In this document: positions 6,892 to 14,891 of the stretch, in pieces
Layout: each line of letters opens with the position of its first letter
How positions within the stretch are numbered: the first letter of the stretch is position 1
Origin: Bacteroidales bacterium
GTDB taxonomy: Bacteria; Bacteroidota; Bacteroidia; Bacteroidales; S143-33
Direction: 5' to 3'
Assembly: GCA_027083655.1 (NCBI GenBank)
Contig: JALWNS010000129.1
Span: 1 to 19,296 of the forward strand
DNA length: 19,296 nt
Program-made: the position numbers and the translations under genes
The notes under the pieces: model-generated
Seen by the model: only the letters and a program-made list of their open reading frames with translations
Databases searched by the model: none
What the model was told of the DNA's origin: nothing

Positions 6892-7365
6892 ATGGTTATA
6901 AAATTAGCATCTTTTGGCATCCATAATCAACTTTATAAACAAGTAATGGAGGTAAGGAGAAAAGTTTTTGTTGAGGAGCTTGGTTTGGACCCTGAGTATG
7001 ATTTTGACGGTAAAGACGACGAAGCAGTCCACTTCCTTATGCTCGTTGACGAAAAGCCTGCAGGTTCGGCCCGCTGGCTTGAGACTACAGAAGGCATATT
7101 AATAGAGAGGCTGGCAATAATACCCGCATACCGTGGCCTGGGTTTGGGCTCTCTCCTACTCCGTTATGTTGTTAAAGATGTTTTGCCTTCCAAAAAGAAT
7201 ATATATTTGTACTCACCGGAAAATCTAGCAGACTTTTTCCGTTGGAATGGTTTTGAAGTAGACGGAGACAAGAAAGAAATACGCGCTGTACCACATTACA
7301 AGATGGTTTACATACGGAAAGACCATGAAAGACAAGGACTACTGAAAAAATTGTTTAAAAGATAA
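6892..7365 (+). CDS. GNAT-family N-acetyltransferase (YjcF/ElaA-like)
   Basis: This 157-residue cytoplasmic acyltransferase uses acetyl-CoA. The N-terminal block VRRKVFVEELGLDPEYDFDGKDDEAVHF (21-48; basic and acidic residues key) is the YjcF/ElaA-type opening. The strand PAGSARW follows, then motif A, LAIIPAYRGLGLGSLLL, with the pyrophosphate-binding loop RGLGLG at 81-86. The C-terminal motif B region ends in LADFFRWNGFEVDG. The substrate cannot be told from the sequence. The gene is divergent from the beta-barrel operon across a 118-bp A/T-rich gap. It is followed after 12 nt by the flippase gene, so the two are likely cotranscribed. The pairing is probably positional rather than functional, although acetylation of a surface sugar cannot be excluded. 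Confidence 0.88.
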   Translation: MVIKLASFGIHNQLYKQVMEVRRKVFVEELGLDPEYDFDGKDDEAVHFLMLVDEKPAGSARWLETTEGILIERLAIIPAYRGLGLGSLLLRYVVKDVLPSKKNIYLYSPENLADFFRWNGFEVDGDKKEIRAVPHYKMVYIRKDHERQGLLKKLFKR

Positions 7366-7377
7366 GAATGCTACAAG

Positions 7378-8898
7378 ATGTCAGAAAATCCTATTAAGCG
7401 ATTATTTGGCCAGACTGCTGTTTATGGGGTGACTACTATAGTTGGGAGATTGTTGAATTATTTCCTCGTTCCCCTTTATACTTATACTTTTCCTCCCGAC
7501 CAATACGGTGTTGTAACGGAGTTTTATGCTTATGCTGTGCTTCTGCAAATATTGCTCACTTATGGGATGGAAACAGGCTATTTCCGTTTTTCGGAGAAAA
7601 ATTACGAATCTGACACTGTTTTCTCCACTGCTTTTACTTCGCTCATGACCACTTCGTCCATTTTTATACTTCTGGTTTACCTGTTCGCACCACAGATAGC
7701 ATCAGCCCTCGGCTATGCCCAGCATGTGGAATATGTTGTTTACTTTGCATTTATACTGGGCCTGGATGCTGTTTCAGCTATTTTCTTTGCCCGTCTGCGG
7801 CGCCAGAACAAAGTGTGGAAATTCGCTTTTTACAAAATCTTGAATATTTCCCTGAACATTGGCTTCAATCTGTTCTTTATTCTTTTGTGCCCATACCTGT
7901 ACAAGCACAATCCTCACAATAGCCTGTGTATCCTGTACAACCCCAACGTTGGGGTCGGCTATATCTTTATCTCAAACCTGATTGCCAGCACTGTTACATT
8001 CCTGGTTTTTATCCCTTCGTTGGTAAAAATTAAATATAAATTCGACTACCGCCTGTGGCTTAATCTTTTGGCTTATTCTTTACCATTGCTTATAACAGGC
8101 CTGACAGGTGCGATTAATGAAGTAGCAGACCGTATAATGCTCAAATTCCTAACTGTGGTACCGCCAGGAACGCCCAATCCCAACGATTATGTCATGTACC
8201 AGATCGGAATATATGGCGCTAATGCCAAAATAGCAGTCATAATGATGCTTTTTGTACAGGCGTTCCGCTACGCAGCAGAGCCGTTTTTCTTCTCTTATGC
8301 AAAGGAAAAAGACGCCCACCAGGTTTTTGCAGATGTTATGAAATACTACATGATAACTGCCTTACTAATCTTTCTTTTTGTGGAGCTTTATCTGGACTTT
8401 GTGCGCTATTTCATAAGTCCAAAGTATTTCGAAGGATTAAAGATTGTGCTTCCTATGCTCATTAGCCGTATGTTTGTTGGTATCTTCTTCCTGTTGTCTT
8501 TCTGGTATAAGCTCACAGACAGGACACATTACGGTATGGTCATTTTCTTGATTGGTTCATTTATAACAGTTGGAATGAACTACCTGCTTATCCCACGGAT
8601 AGGTTATATGGGTTGTGCCCTCACCAGTATGACAACATATTTTGTTATGGTCGTCATATCATATCTGTGGGGTAGGAAATATCTTCCTGTCAAATATGAC
8701 TTTAAATCAATTGGTGCATATATACTACTAACTGCAGTATTATTCCTTGCTTTCAGGTATCTGGATAATCATTTTGAACTGAGTAGCTGGATGCGCCTAA
8801 TCATTGCTACTACTTTTATTGGAATATACTCTGCCGTTGTACTAACCCGTGAAAAGCTTTGGAAAGCATTATTAAAATACCTTCCGGCTATGCGCTAA
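7378..8898 (+). CDS. Polysaccharide (Wzx-like) flippase, MOP superfamily
   Basis: This 506-residue inner-membrane protein has about 14 hydrophobic helices. It opens with the flippase-type block IKRLFGQTAVYGVTTIVGRLLNYFLVPLYT (6-35; GQTAVYG and LNYFLVPLYT key), followed by FPPDQYGVVTEFYAYAVLLQILLTYGMETGYFR. This start is typical of the oligosaccharide flippase branch. A Polysacc_synt_C-like half (FFLLSFWYKLTDRTHYGMVIFLIGSFITVGMNYLLIP) supports it. It would move lipid-linked glycans across the inner membrane. No glycosyltransferase genes flank it, so the substrate is unknown. It follows the GNAT gene by 12 nt. Its stop overlaps the last bases of the convergent aminotransferase gene (8895-8898), and no terminator lies between them. 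A 16-bp perfect palindrome (7940-7955) sits inside the gene. Confidence 0.92.
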   Translation: MSENPIKRLFGQTAVYGVTTIVGRLLNYFLVPLYTYTFPPDQYGVVTEFYAYAVLLQILLTYGMETGYFRFSEKNYESDTVFSTAFTSLMTTSSIFILLVYLFAPQIASALGYAQHVEYVVYFAFILGLDAVSAIFFARLRRQNKVWKFAFYKILNISLNIGFNLFFILLCPYLYKHNPHNSLCILYNPNVGVGYIFISNLIASTVTFLVFIPSLVKIKYKFDYRLWLNLLAYSLPLLITGLTGAINEVADRIMLKFLTVVPPGTPNPNDYVMYQIGIYGANAKIAVIMMLFVQAFRYAAEPFFFSYAKEKDAHQVFADVMKYYMITALLIFLFVELYLDFVRYFISPKYFEGLKIVLPMLISRMFVGIFFLLSFWYKLTDRTHYGMVIFLIGSFITVGMNYLLIPRIGYMGCALTSMTTYFVMVVISYLWGRKYLPVKYDFKSIGAYILLTAVLFLAFRYLDNHFELSSWMRLIIATTFIGIYSAVVLTREKLWKALLKYLPAMR

Positions 8899-9764
8899 CA
8901 ATCGCATAAATCTCGGAATTGGCTACTATGTTTTTTTACGTAGTATTCCAACAACTGTTCGTACCAGCGCATTAAATCCCTGAGCAAATCATTCTGAGGG
9001 TTAAACACGTGGTTGTCAATGGACTTTATGGGCAAAATTTTTCGTGACGTACCTGTGAGGAACGCAGCATCAAAGCCTCCCAGATCATCATAATGGATTT
9101 TTGTTTCTATTACATCGACACCATGATCTGTAGCTATTTCTATGACATTACTCCGTGTAATGCCTGGTAGTACATCTTCCAGGGCCGGGGTCAACAAATT
9201 TTTATCCTTATCAATAAAGAAAATATTTGACCTGCTTCCCTCTGTAATAAAGTTTCCATCATTCAACAAAACCACCTCATAAATATCCCGGGACGAAATC
9301 ATCCTCTCCGTAGTCTTACGCAGACTGGGCTGATAAATCTTTGCATTAGGCATAAAACGGGTAGCATTGAGACTGACCGTGCGTACTCCATGATTATACT
9401 GATCTGGTGTTGGAATGGGCACAGTTGTGAAGAACAATGTTATAAAATCCTGCGGAGGTGAAAACAAATCATTGTTAAAAGAGATGAGAATCTTGAGATG
9501 ATCCTCTGTGCGGACACAATTTTTGCGTATCACAAGCCGCATCTTCTCAACTATCTGTTCGTCACTAATCCAGTCATCCTTGCCTATCAGATGCAAACTA
9601 TTTTGTATCCTTTTCAAATATTTCTCCAGAAATAAAGGAGTGCAATCCCTCACCTTCAGTAATTCGTAAATCGTTGTACCATGGTTAATTATCTCCGGGT
9701 CAAAATCCTTTGTTTCCAAAAACTTATCATTAAACAAAAAATATTGATGCTTTATCCGGTCCAT
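8895..9764 (-). CDS. Class-IV PLP-dependent aminotransferase (BCAT/DAAT/ADC-lyase fold)
   Basis: This is a 289-residue PLP enzyme of fold type IV. By counting back from the conserved IYEVVLLNDGNFITEGSRSN block, the Schiff-base lysine is K142 in NAKIYQPSLRK. The TEGSRSN motif (174-180, with E175) and the phosphate-binding LPGITR (199-204) are present. The N-terminal lid has HGTTIYELLKV and FLEKYLKRIQNSLHLIG, where the usual His of the LxxHxxRL motif is Tyr. Family members are branched-chain transaminases, D-amino acid transaminases or aminodeoxychorismate lyases; residues seen here do not decide between them. The ATG at 9764 is preferred over a longer frame to 9803. A perfect -7 box (9787-9794) lies within the extension. 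The gene stands alone after the terminator that ends the rseP operon. Confidence 0.88.
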   Translation of the reverse strand: MDRIKHQYFLFNDKFLETKDFDPEIINHGTTIYELLKVRDCTPLFLEKYLKRIQNSLHLIGKDDWISDEQIVEKMRLVIRKNCVRTEDHLKILISFNNDLFSPPQDFITLFFTTVPIPTPDQYNHGVRTVSLNATRFMPNAKIYQPSLRKTTERMISSRDIYEVVLLNDGNFITEGSRSNIFFIDKDKNLLTPALEDVLPGITRSNVIEIATDHGVDVIETKIHYDDLGGFDAAFLTGTSRKILPIKSIDNHVFNPQNDLLRDLMRWYEQLLEYYVKKHSSQFRDLCDC

Positions 9765-9786
9765 ATTTACTGGGCTATTTTTCTTA

Positions 9787-9794
9787 CAAATGTA
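9787..9794 (-). promoter_or_regulatory. -7 element of the aminotransferase gene
   Basis: The minus strand reads TACATTTG, a perfect TAnnTTTG, ending 22 bp before the ATG at 9764. No -33 TTTG at proper spacing is evident. Its position just downstream of a terminator favours a real promoter and the shorter protein start. Confidence 0.5.
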
Positions 9795-9810
9795 GAAAAT
9801 CACACTAATA

Positions 9811-9845
9811 AAAAAAGGTCAATCCCTGTGGGATTGACCTTTTTT
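9811..9845 (-). terminator. Intrinsic terminator of the comEC-rseP operon
   Basis: A perfect 10-bp stem GGTCAATCCC / GGGATTGACC (9817-9826 with 9830-9839) has a 3-nt loop. It is extended by six A-T pairs on each side, giving a run of six or more T on either strand. It lies 18 bp past the rseP stop and just upstream of the aminotransferase promoter. It looks able to stop transcription in both directions. Confidence 0.93.
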
Positions 9846-9862
9846 AAAACATAAGAAAAACC

Positions 9863-11188
9863 TTACCTTATCTTGAATACAAAACGTGCCAGGTCATTCC
9901 ACATAGCAAGTATGAATAGCAAAAGAATTATAAACATACCAACCATCTGGGCATATTCGAGGAACTTATCACTTGGACGACGGCCTGTTATAATTTCCCA
10001 CAAGGCAAATAAAGCATGACCACCATCCAGACCTGGTATAGGCAAGAGATTAATTACTGCAAAAACAATTGACAGAAAAGCAGTTATTGACCAGAAATAC
10101 TGCCAATCCCACGCTTTTGGGAAAAGATTGCCAATGGTTATAAACGTACCAACAGACTTATAAGCCTTTGTCTTTGGATTAAATATGAGTTTAAACTGCT
10201 TTAGATATGAACCTATCTGGTTAATAGTGAGTTTTATTCCTGCAGGTATAGCCTCAAAGAAAGAATAATGCTTGGTCCGGACAGGATAATATTTTGAAAC
10301 ATCAGTATCTGTCAACACACCAAGATAGCCATCCTTGGACAGGTGTACAACAAAATTCAGAGTATCATTACCACGCAAAACAGTAACATCAACAGGCTCG
10401 CCTTTGTGCTTACTGAGAATAGGACGTGCCTGGTCAAAATATTTTATAGGCTCTCCTGCAATGGAAATTATCTTATCACCTGGTCTGATACCTGCTTTAT
10501 AAGCTACAGACTGGGCAGTATCCAGAAAACCAGCTACAACAAAAGGCAAACGTGGACTGAAAAATGGTCCATGCTCTATTACCCTGGCAATATCCTGGTT
10601 AGAAAGCACCAGGTCAATGGTATCATTATTACGTACAACCTGCAAGCTATGAGGTTCATCCAGTATAAGGTTTACATATATATCACGATAACGTTCTACC
10701 TGCTTGCCATTGACACTTATAATCCTGTCCCCATTCTGTAGCCCTAGCTCCTGCCCCAGAGAATCAACCATTACCTGCTTAACCTCCTGTGCTGGGATAT
10801 AGTCTGTACCCCAGACCGCTATTATGCCAATGTATATGATAAAAGCAAAAAGCGTATTCATAATAATACCACCGAGCATAATCAACAACCTCTGCCATGC
10901 TGGCTTAGAACGGAATTCCCACGGCTGTGGCGGCTTTTTCATCTGTTCTTTATCCATACTTTCGTCAATCATTCCCGAGAGCTTGACATAACCACCCAAT
11001 GGCAACCAGCCTATACCATACTCGGTCTCACCTATCTTTTTCTTATACAGACTAAAACCAATATTGAAAAATATGTAAAACTTCTCTACCCGTACTTTGA
11101 ATAATTTTGCAAGAATAAAATGCCCTAACTCGTGGACTAAAACCAAAATAGTTAGGCTCAACAGAAACTGTACTATCTTTATGACCAT
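9863..11188 (-). CDS. rseP: RIP site-2 zinc metalloprotease RseP
   Basis: This 441-residue inner-membrane M50 protease performs the second cut in regulated intramembrane proteolysis, typically of anti-sigma factors, and can clear remnant signal peptides. The zinc motif HELGH is at 19-23, with E20 catalytic. GGIIMN (106-111) is the GxxxN segment. Two PDZ domains follow, roughly 130-205 (with LGLQNGDRIISVNG) and 212-290 (with AGIRPGDKIISIAGE), and the third zinc ligand is D388 in NLLPIPGLDGG. The last helix is near 415-435. The protein is a normal size for Bacteroidota. It is the last gene of the minus operon, 37 bp after yigZ, and ends at the strong hairpin terminator. A -7 box at 11212-11219 suggests it may also have its own promoter. 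The usual partner dxr is not in the window. Confidence 0.95.
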   Translation of the reverse strand: MVIKIVQFLLSLTILVLVHELGHFILAKLFKVRVEKFYIFFNIGFSLYKKKIGETEYGIGWLPLGGYVKLSGMIDESMDKEQMKKPPQPWEFRSKPAWQRLLIMLGGIIMNTLFAFIIYIGIIAVWGTDYIPAQEVKQVMVDSLGQELGLQNGDRIISVNGKQVERYRDIYVNLILDEPHSLQVVRNNDTIDLVLSNQDIARVIEHGPFFSPRLPFVVAGFLDTAQSVAYKAGIRPGDKIISIAGEPIKYFDQARPILSKHKGEPVDVTVLRGNDTLNFVVHLSKDGYLGVLTDTDVSKYYPVRTKHYSFFEAIPAGIKLTINQIGSYLKQFKLIFNPKTKAYKSVGTFITIGNLFPKAWDWQYFWSITAFLSIVFAVINLLPIPGLDGGHALFALWEIITGRRPSDKFLEYAQMVGMFIILLLFILAMWNDLARFVFKIR

Positions 11189-11211
11189 AATCTAAATTTA
11201 AAATTTTTGTG

Positions 11212-11219
11212 CAAAGCTA
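11212..11219 (-). promoter_or_regulatory. Candidate -7 element for rseP
   Basis: The minus strand reads TAGCTTTG, a full TAnnTTTG match, ending 23 bp before the rseP start in the only non-coding gap between yigZ and rseP. No well-placed -33 TTTG is visible. An internal promoter would let rseP be made separately from the genes upstream. Confidence 0.45.
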
Positions 11220-11225
11220 TGTAAA

Positions 11226-11825
11226 TTATTGCAATTTATTGAAATCAATACGTAATTGTCCTAGACGTTTTTCAAAACTATGTGATTGTGAGACAGGTAC
11301 ACTAACCACCATCTGGCAATCAGTAGTATAATTCTGTTCCTTTATCTTACCTCCTGCTTTCTCTACGGCATTCATAATAATGCTAACCTGGTTGTATTCA
11401 CACCTGATCTTGTAATCTTCTGTGATTATTTTCTCCACAATCTGGGCATTTTCCAGTGCATCACGGGCTGCAGTACTATAAGCATTAATAAGGCCAGGTA
11501 TGCCCAGTTTTTTTCCACCAAAATAACGCACCACAGCAACCATTATATTTGTTAACCCCAAGGACTGTATAGTACGCAATACAGGCGGTCCTGACGATCC
11601 TGACGGCTCGCCGGCGTCGCTTGCGCGTGCATTGCTACCATCTTCACCTAGTACATAAGCATAAACAATATGGCGGGCATCATGATACTGCTTATGGAGA
11701 TGCTTGAGAATATCTTTTACCTGCTGCTCTGTCTCTACTGGATAAGCAAAACTGTAAAATTTACTACTTCTGTCCATGAAATAGCCTTGTGATGGCGAAG
11801 CTATTGTCTTGTATTTATCAATCAT
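11226..11825 (-). CDS. YigZ/IMPACT family protein (UPF0029)
   Basis: This 199-residue protein has the IMPACT N-terminal domain. Its signature is HDARHIVYAYVLG, then the loop RASDAGEPSGSSGPPVLR, then NIMVAVVRYFGGKKLGIPGLINAYSTAA. A smaller ferredoxin-like UPF0029 C-terminal domain follows (about 138-199, starting IRCEYNQVSIIMNAVEK). The exact bacterial role is not settled. The eukaryotic IMPACT protein regulates the GCN2 kinase, and YigZ structures suggest nucleic-acid or protein binding. The ATG overlaps the stop of the S41 protease gene (ATGA at 11822-11825), so translation is likely coupled. The length is normal for the family. Confidence 0.93.
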   Translation of the reverse strand: MIDKYKTIASPSQGYFMDRSSKFYSFAYPVETEQQVKDILKHLHKQYHDARHIVYAYVLGEDGSNARASDAGEPSGSSGPPVLRTIQSLGLTNIMVAVVRYFGGKKLGIPGLINAYSTAARDALENAQIVEKIITEDYKIRCEYNQVSIIMNAVEKAGGKIKEQNYTTDCQMVVSVPVSQSHSFEKRLGQLRIDFNKLQ

Positions 11826-13330
11826 TTGCTCTGTGGTTTTGACAAAATCTCATCATAGGATTTTTTATCAAGCATAAGATCTATAGCCTTATGGTAAACA
11901 GGGCTATATGAATTGTAAAAATCAAAAGCAGAATCTTGCACAAAGCGGCTCTCAAGCAAATTGTATTTGAGGCTAAAGATATTATAAAATTGGGTCTTAA
12001 CACCCAGGACTGTGTCAGCAAAATTACTTATCTCACTGACTGTCTGCATGTCGTGTATCTGTTGGCCATAGCTGCGCAAAACTTTTATGGACATCAACAC
12101 TCCACCTAATGTATTAGATGTCAATGTATCCTTGACCCAAATATCAGGTATTACTCCTCCACCTCCATAGATCTTTCTGCCATTTTTTGTGTAATAAATT
12201 TGCGTAGAATCAACACTTAACGAATCATTCATGTCCCTATCTGTGAAATAATAAGTATCATAAGGACGTTGCAAGCATCTGCCACTAGGAGTATAATATT
12301 TGGATGTGGTTAGCCGCACAACAGATCCATCTGGAAAATGATACTCTGATTGCACCAGCCCTTTGCCAAAAGAACGGCTCCCTATGATTACACCTCTATC
12401 ATTATCCTGTACTGCGCCGGCTATAAGCTCGCTTGCAGATGCTGTATGCTCATTAATAAGCACTACCAAAGGCAAGTGCAGAAAAGAACCATCTTTCTTT
12501 GTGTAATACCTCTCTTTTATCTCTTGTTTGCTTTTGAGGTAAAAAAGTAAAGTATTTCTCGGGAAAAACTGCTCAAGAATCTCTGTACTGGTAGCCAACA
12601 TACCTCCTGTATTATCACGCAGGTCTAAAATCATTCCCCTGGCTTGCCCATGTTTGCATTTTTCTGTTATCTCCATAAATTCGTCGTAAGTATTCTTACC
12701 AAAGGAGATAATCTTAACATAGCAAATAGAATCTTTTGTCATTCCACCGAAAACTGTGCGTAGCACAAGGTCTTTTTTCTTTAATTCCACTGTAAACTGT
12801 GTGTCTGTACTCACCCGCTTTATATCCATCCTGAGCTTTCTTGTATGTGCTATAATATTGATGAGATCATCTGTGTTATATTGGACAGTAGAATCACCAT
12901 TTATTGCCATTATCATATCACCAGGGATAATCCCTGCTTCTTGTGCAGGACTATTGGGTAAAACTCTAATAATAACAGGTGTATCCAGGTAGGTTTTGTT
13001 AAAACTTATGCCTATACCTTGGTAATGTCCCTGTACCTCATAATCAACGCTTCTGTATTCGTCCTTTGTAAAATAAGTAGAATGCGGATCAAGTTCCCGT
13101 AAGACATCTGTAAGTACAACATTTACAATACTATCTGTATTGACATGATCTACATACCGTTCATTTATTAGACGGATCAACTCTAAAATCTTGTAGGTTT
13201 TTGTTTTCTTGTAAATAAAAGGTATAGTATCACTAAAAAGGTAACTCATACGGCCTAGGAACAAGCCCAGAGCTATAGCCGAAAACACTATGAGAAAAAA
13301 ATGTACTTTTTGTCTATTTGGTTGAAACAT
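11822..13330 (-). CDS. S41-family C-terminal processing peptidase (CtpA/Prc-like)
   Basis: This 502-residue protease carries an N-terminal signal anchor (about 9-30, HFFLIVFSAIALGLFLG), so it should work in the periplasm. A PDZ domain spans about 98-185, with YQGIGISF and the hydrophobic loop SPAQEAGIIPGDMI. The S41 core follows. The catalytic set matches CtpB: S298 in HTASASE, K323 in RSFGKG, and Q327, with the same 25-residue Ser-Lys spacing. ILDLRDNTGG (234-243) is the conserved strand before it. Such enzymes trim C-termini of periplasmic or lipoprotein substrates. The last ~100 residues are a poorly conserved tail. The ATG at 13330 lies 17 bp inside the upstream MORN-repeat gene. The stop overlaps yigZ. 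The substrate is unknown. Confidence 0.94.
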   Translation of the reverse strand: MFQPNRQKVHFFLIVFSAIALGLFLGRMSYLFSDTIPFIYKKTKTYKILELIRLINERYVDHVNTDSIVNVVLTDVLRELDPHSTYFTKDEYRSVDYEVQGHYQGIGISFNKTYLDTPVIIRVLPNSPAQEAGIIPGDMIMAINGDSTVQYNTDDLINIIAHTRKLRMDIKRVSTDTQFTVELKKKDLVLRTVFGGMTKDSICYVKIISFGKNTYDEFMEITEKCKHGQARGMILDLRDNTGGMLATSTEILEQFFPRNTLLFYLKSKQEIKERYYTKKDGSFLHLPLVVLINEHTASASELIAGAVQDNDRGVIIGSRSFGKGLVQSEYHFPDGSVVRLTTSKYYTPSGRCLQRPYDTYYFTDRDMNDSLSVDSTQIYYTKNGRKIYGGGGVIPDIWVKDTLTSNTLGGVLMSIKVLRSYGQQIHDMQTVSEISNFADTVLGVKTQFYNIFSLKYNLLESRFVQDSAFDFYNSYSPVYHKAIDLMLDKKSYDEILSKPQSK

Positions 13331-14891
13331 TTTCTAGCTTTTTTCCATCTATTTTAACTGGTTCGCCAAAGTTATAAGTTATTGTATAAATCAAATAACC
13401 TTTATCTGTGTAATAATACCATAATCCATTCTTTTGACCTGATATATAACGGCCAGTTTCCTTTATCTTACCATTTGGATAATAACATTTATGCTTGCCT
13501 TCACGATAGCCATCAACGTAGTTGTCTATACACATTAATTTTTCTTCGGGCATATAGTAGGACTTCCACTGCCCAGTCCGTCTACCTGCTTCATATTGGC
13601 CTACTTCCTTGTAATCACCAAGCTGGAATAACCATGGACCGTCGAGGCTACCCTCAATATAGCTTGCTTTTACTATAGTATCACCCTGCTGCGAAAGCTC
13701 AATGTATGGACCATCCAGCAAACCATCGGCATAATGCTCGACAATAAGGATCTGACCATCAGGATAATACCATTTCCATTCCCCCTGTGGCTTGCCATTA
13801 TGATATTCCCCCTCCTCCATCAATTGTCCGCTTCGGTAATAAAACTGCCACTTGCCTTCGCGCTTATCTTGTTTATAATGTCCTCTGGCCAAGATATTTC
13901 CATCTTCATAAAACAAAGTCCACTGTCCAACCTTCTGACCCGTCGAATCAACCATTCCCTGTCCTATCTTAATTCCCAAATCATTGTACCACACTGCTTT
14001 TACCAGACGCCCCGTGCTATCATAATACTTATGAATGCCAAGGGGTATTGTATCAGAATAAGCACCTGTATGTTTTATTTTACCATTATTGTAATATTCT
14101 TCTACAAAGCGTAAGTTTCCTTTTTCCTCTTCTTTGACGTTTGCTTGTTGAGTTTCTTTTATGGGTTGGCCGTTTCGATACCGAACATATTTAACAAGTG
14201 CACCGTATTCTGAATATTCTTTGTAATAACCATTTAGCTTACCATGACTATAAGTAGCCTCCCATTTTAATTGTCCATTTGGATAATATTCCCGCCACAG
14301 GCCATTGCGTCTTCCCAATGAGTCGTAACGGTTAATAGCAATTGACTCTATAGGATTTCCGTACCGGTAAGTAATAATTGTTATCAACCTGCCGTCAGGC
14401 GCGTATTCAAACACCTGGCCATGGATATAATTATTTTTATACTGAACTTGCCTCCATAATTTTCCATCAGGATAATAAAAATAACCAGCACCTTCGCGCT
14501 TGCCGTCCACGTATAGGACTTTTGACTTTACGGCATTGCTTATGTATCCACTATCCTGACGCGTATAATAAGTGTAATACCAACCATTTTTCTTGCCCAG
14601 GTAATAAGTTATTTTCTTGGTTGTATCCCCGTGCTCATCATAGAATACCCAGATGCTATCGAGCAAGAAATTACGCCTATTACCCTCAGATTTTTTCTGT
14701 CCATTGGGATAATAATTAATCCAATAGCCATCTGGCTTACCATCTCTCATATAGCCTTCACTGGACTTTACACCATTAGGATAATAAAAAACATTATACC
14801 CATTGGGGTTGACCCTGTTTGTTCCAACCTGTGCCCATATATCCGAAAATAAAAATAATAGCAAACTTATTATGAAAATGCGCCTAGTCAT
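13314..14891 (-). CDS. Exported MORN-repeat-variant protein (YwqK-like repeats)
   Basis: This 525-residue protein has a Sec signal peptide (1-20, ending SDIWA before Q21) and is then almost wholly MORN-variant repeats of 20-25 residues. Their core reads G-x-W-x-x-YYPNG-x-x-x-x-E-x-x-Y-x-(N/D)-G. Clear copies lie near 31-55, 56-75, 137-158, 197-222, 286-305, 323-345, 346-368, 369-392, 439-461, 467-488 and 489-510, with degenerate ones between. YYPNG or YYPDG appears at 36-40, 60-64, 139-143, 202-206, 375-379 and 470-474. Such repeats form a long extended beta-sheet. The homologous YwqK family is listed as a toxin-antitoxin component in some databases, but nothing here supports that role. The gene overlaps comEC by 8 bp and the S41 protease by 17 bp, so it is firmly inside the operon. 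A structural or scaffold role at the envelope is an inference. Confidence 0.88.
   Translation of the reverse strand: MTRRIFIISLLLFLFSDIWAQVGTNRVNPNGYNVFYYPNGVKSSEGYMRDGKPDGYWINYYPNGQKKSEGNRRNFLLDSIWVFYDEHGDTTKKITYYLGKKNGWYYTYYTRQDSGYISNAVKSKVLYVDGKREGAGYFYYPDGKLWRQVQYKNNYIHGQVFEYAPDGRLITIITYRYGNPIESIAINRYDSLGRRNGLWREYYPNGQLKWEATYSHGKLNGYYKEYSEYGALVKYVRYRNGQPIKETQQANVKEEEKGNLRFVEEYYNNGKIKHTGAYSDTIPLGIHKYYDSTGRLVKAVWYNDLGIKIGQGMVDSTGQKVGQWTLFYEDGNILARGHYKQDKREGKWQFYYRSGQLMEEGEYHNGKPQGEWKWYYPDGQILIVEHYADGLLDGPYIELSQQGDTIVKASYIEGSLDGPWLFQLGDYKEVGQYEAGRRTGQWKSYYMPEEKLMCIDNYVDGYREGKHKCYYPNGKIKETGRYISGQKNGLWYYYTDKGYLIYTITYNFGEPVKIDGKKLENVSTK

Noticed and set aside
10343..10741. Plus-strand frame of 132 codons antisense to rseP
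   Set aside because: It lies wholly within a well-supported rseP gene and has no recognisable motif.
13382..14852. Several plus-strand frames of 60-126 codons opposite the MORN-repeat gene
   Set aside because: They arise from the biased repeat sequence on the other strand. Their composition is unlike any protein family and no promoter fits them.
13314..14891. MORN-repeat protein as an antitoxin of a toxin-antitoxin pair
   Set aside because: The YwqK label invites this, but the protein is exported, very long, and its neighbours are comEC and a protease, not a toxin.
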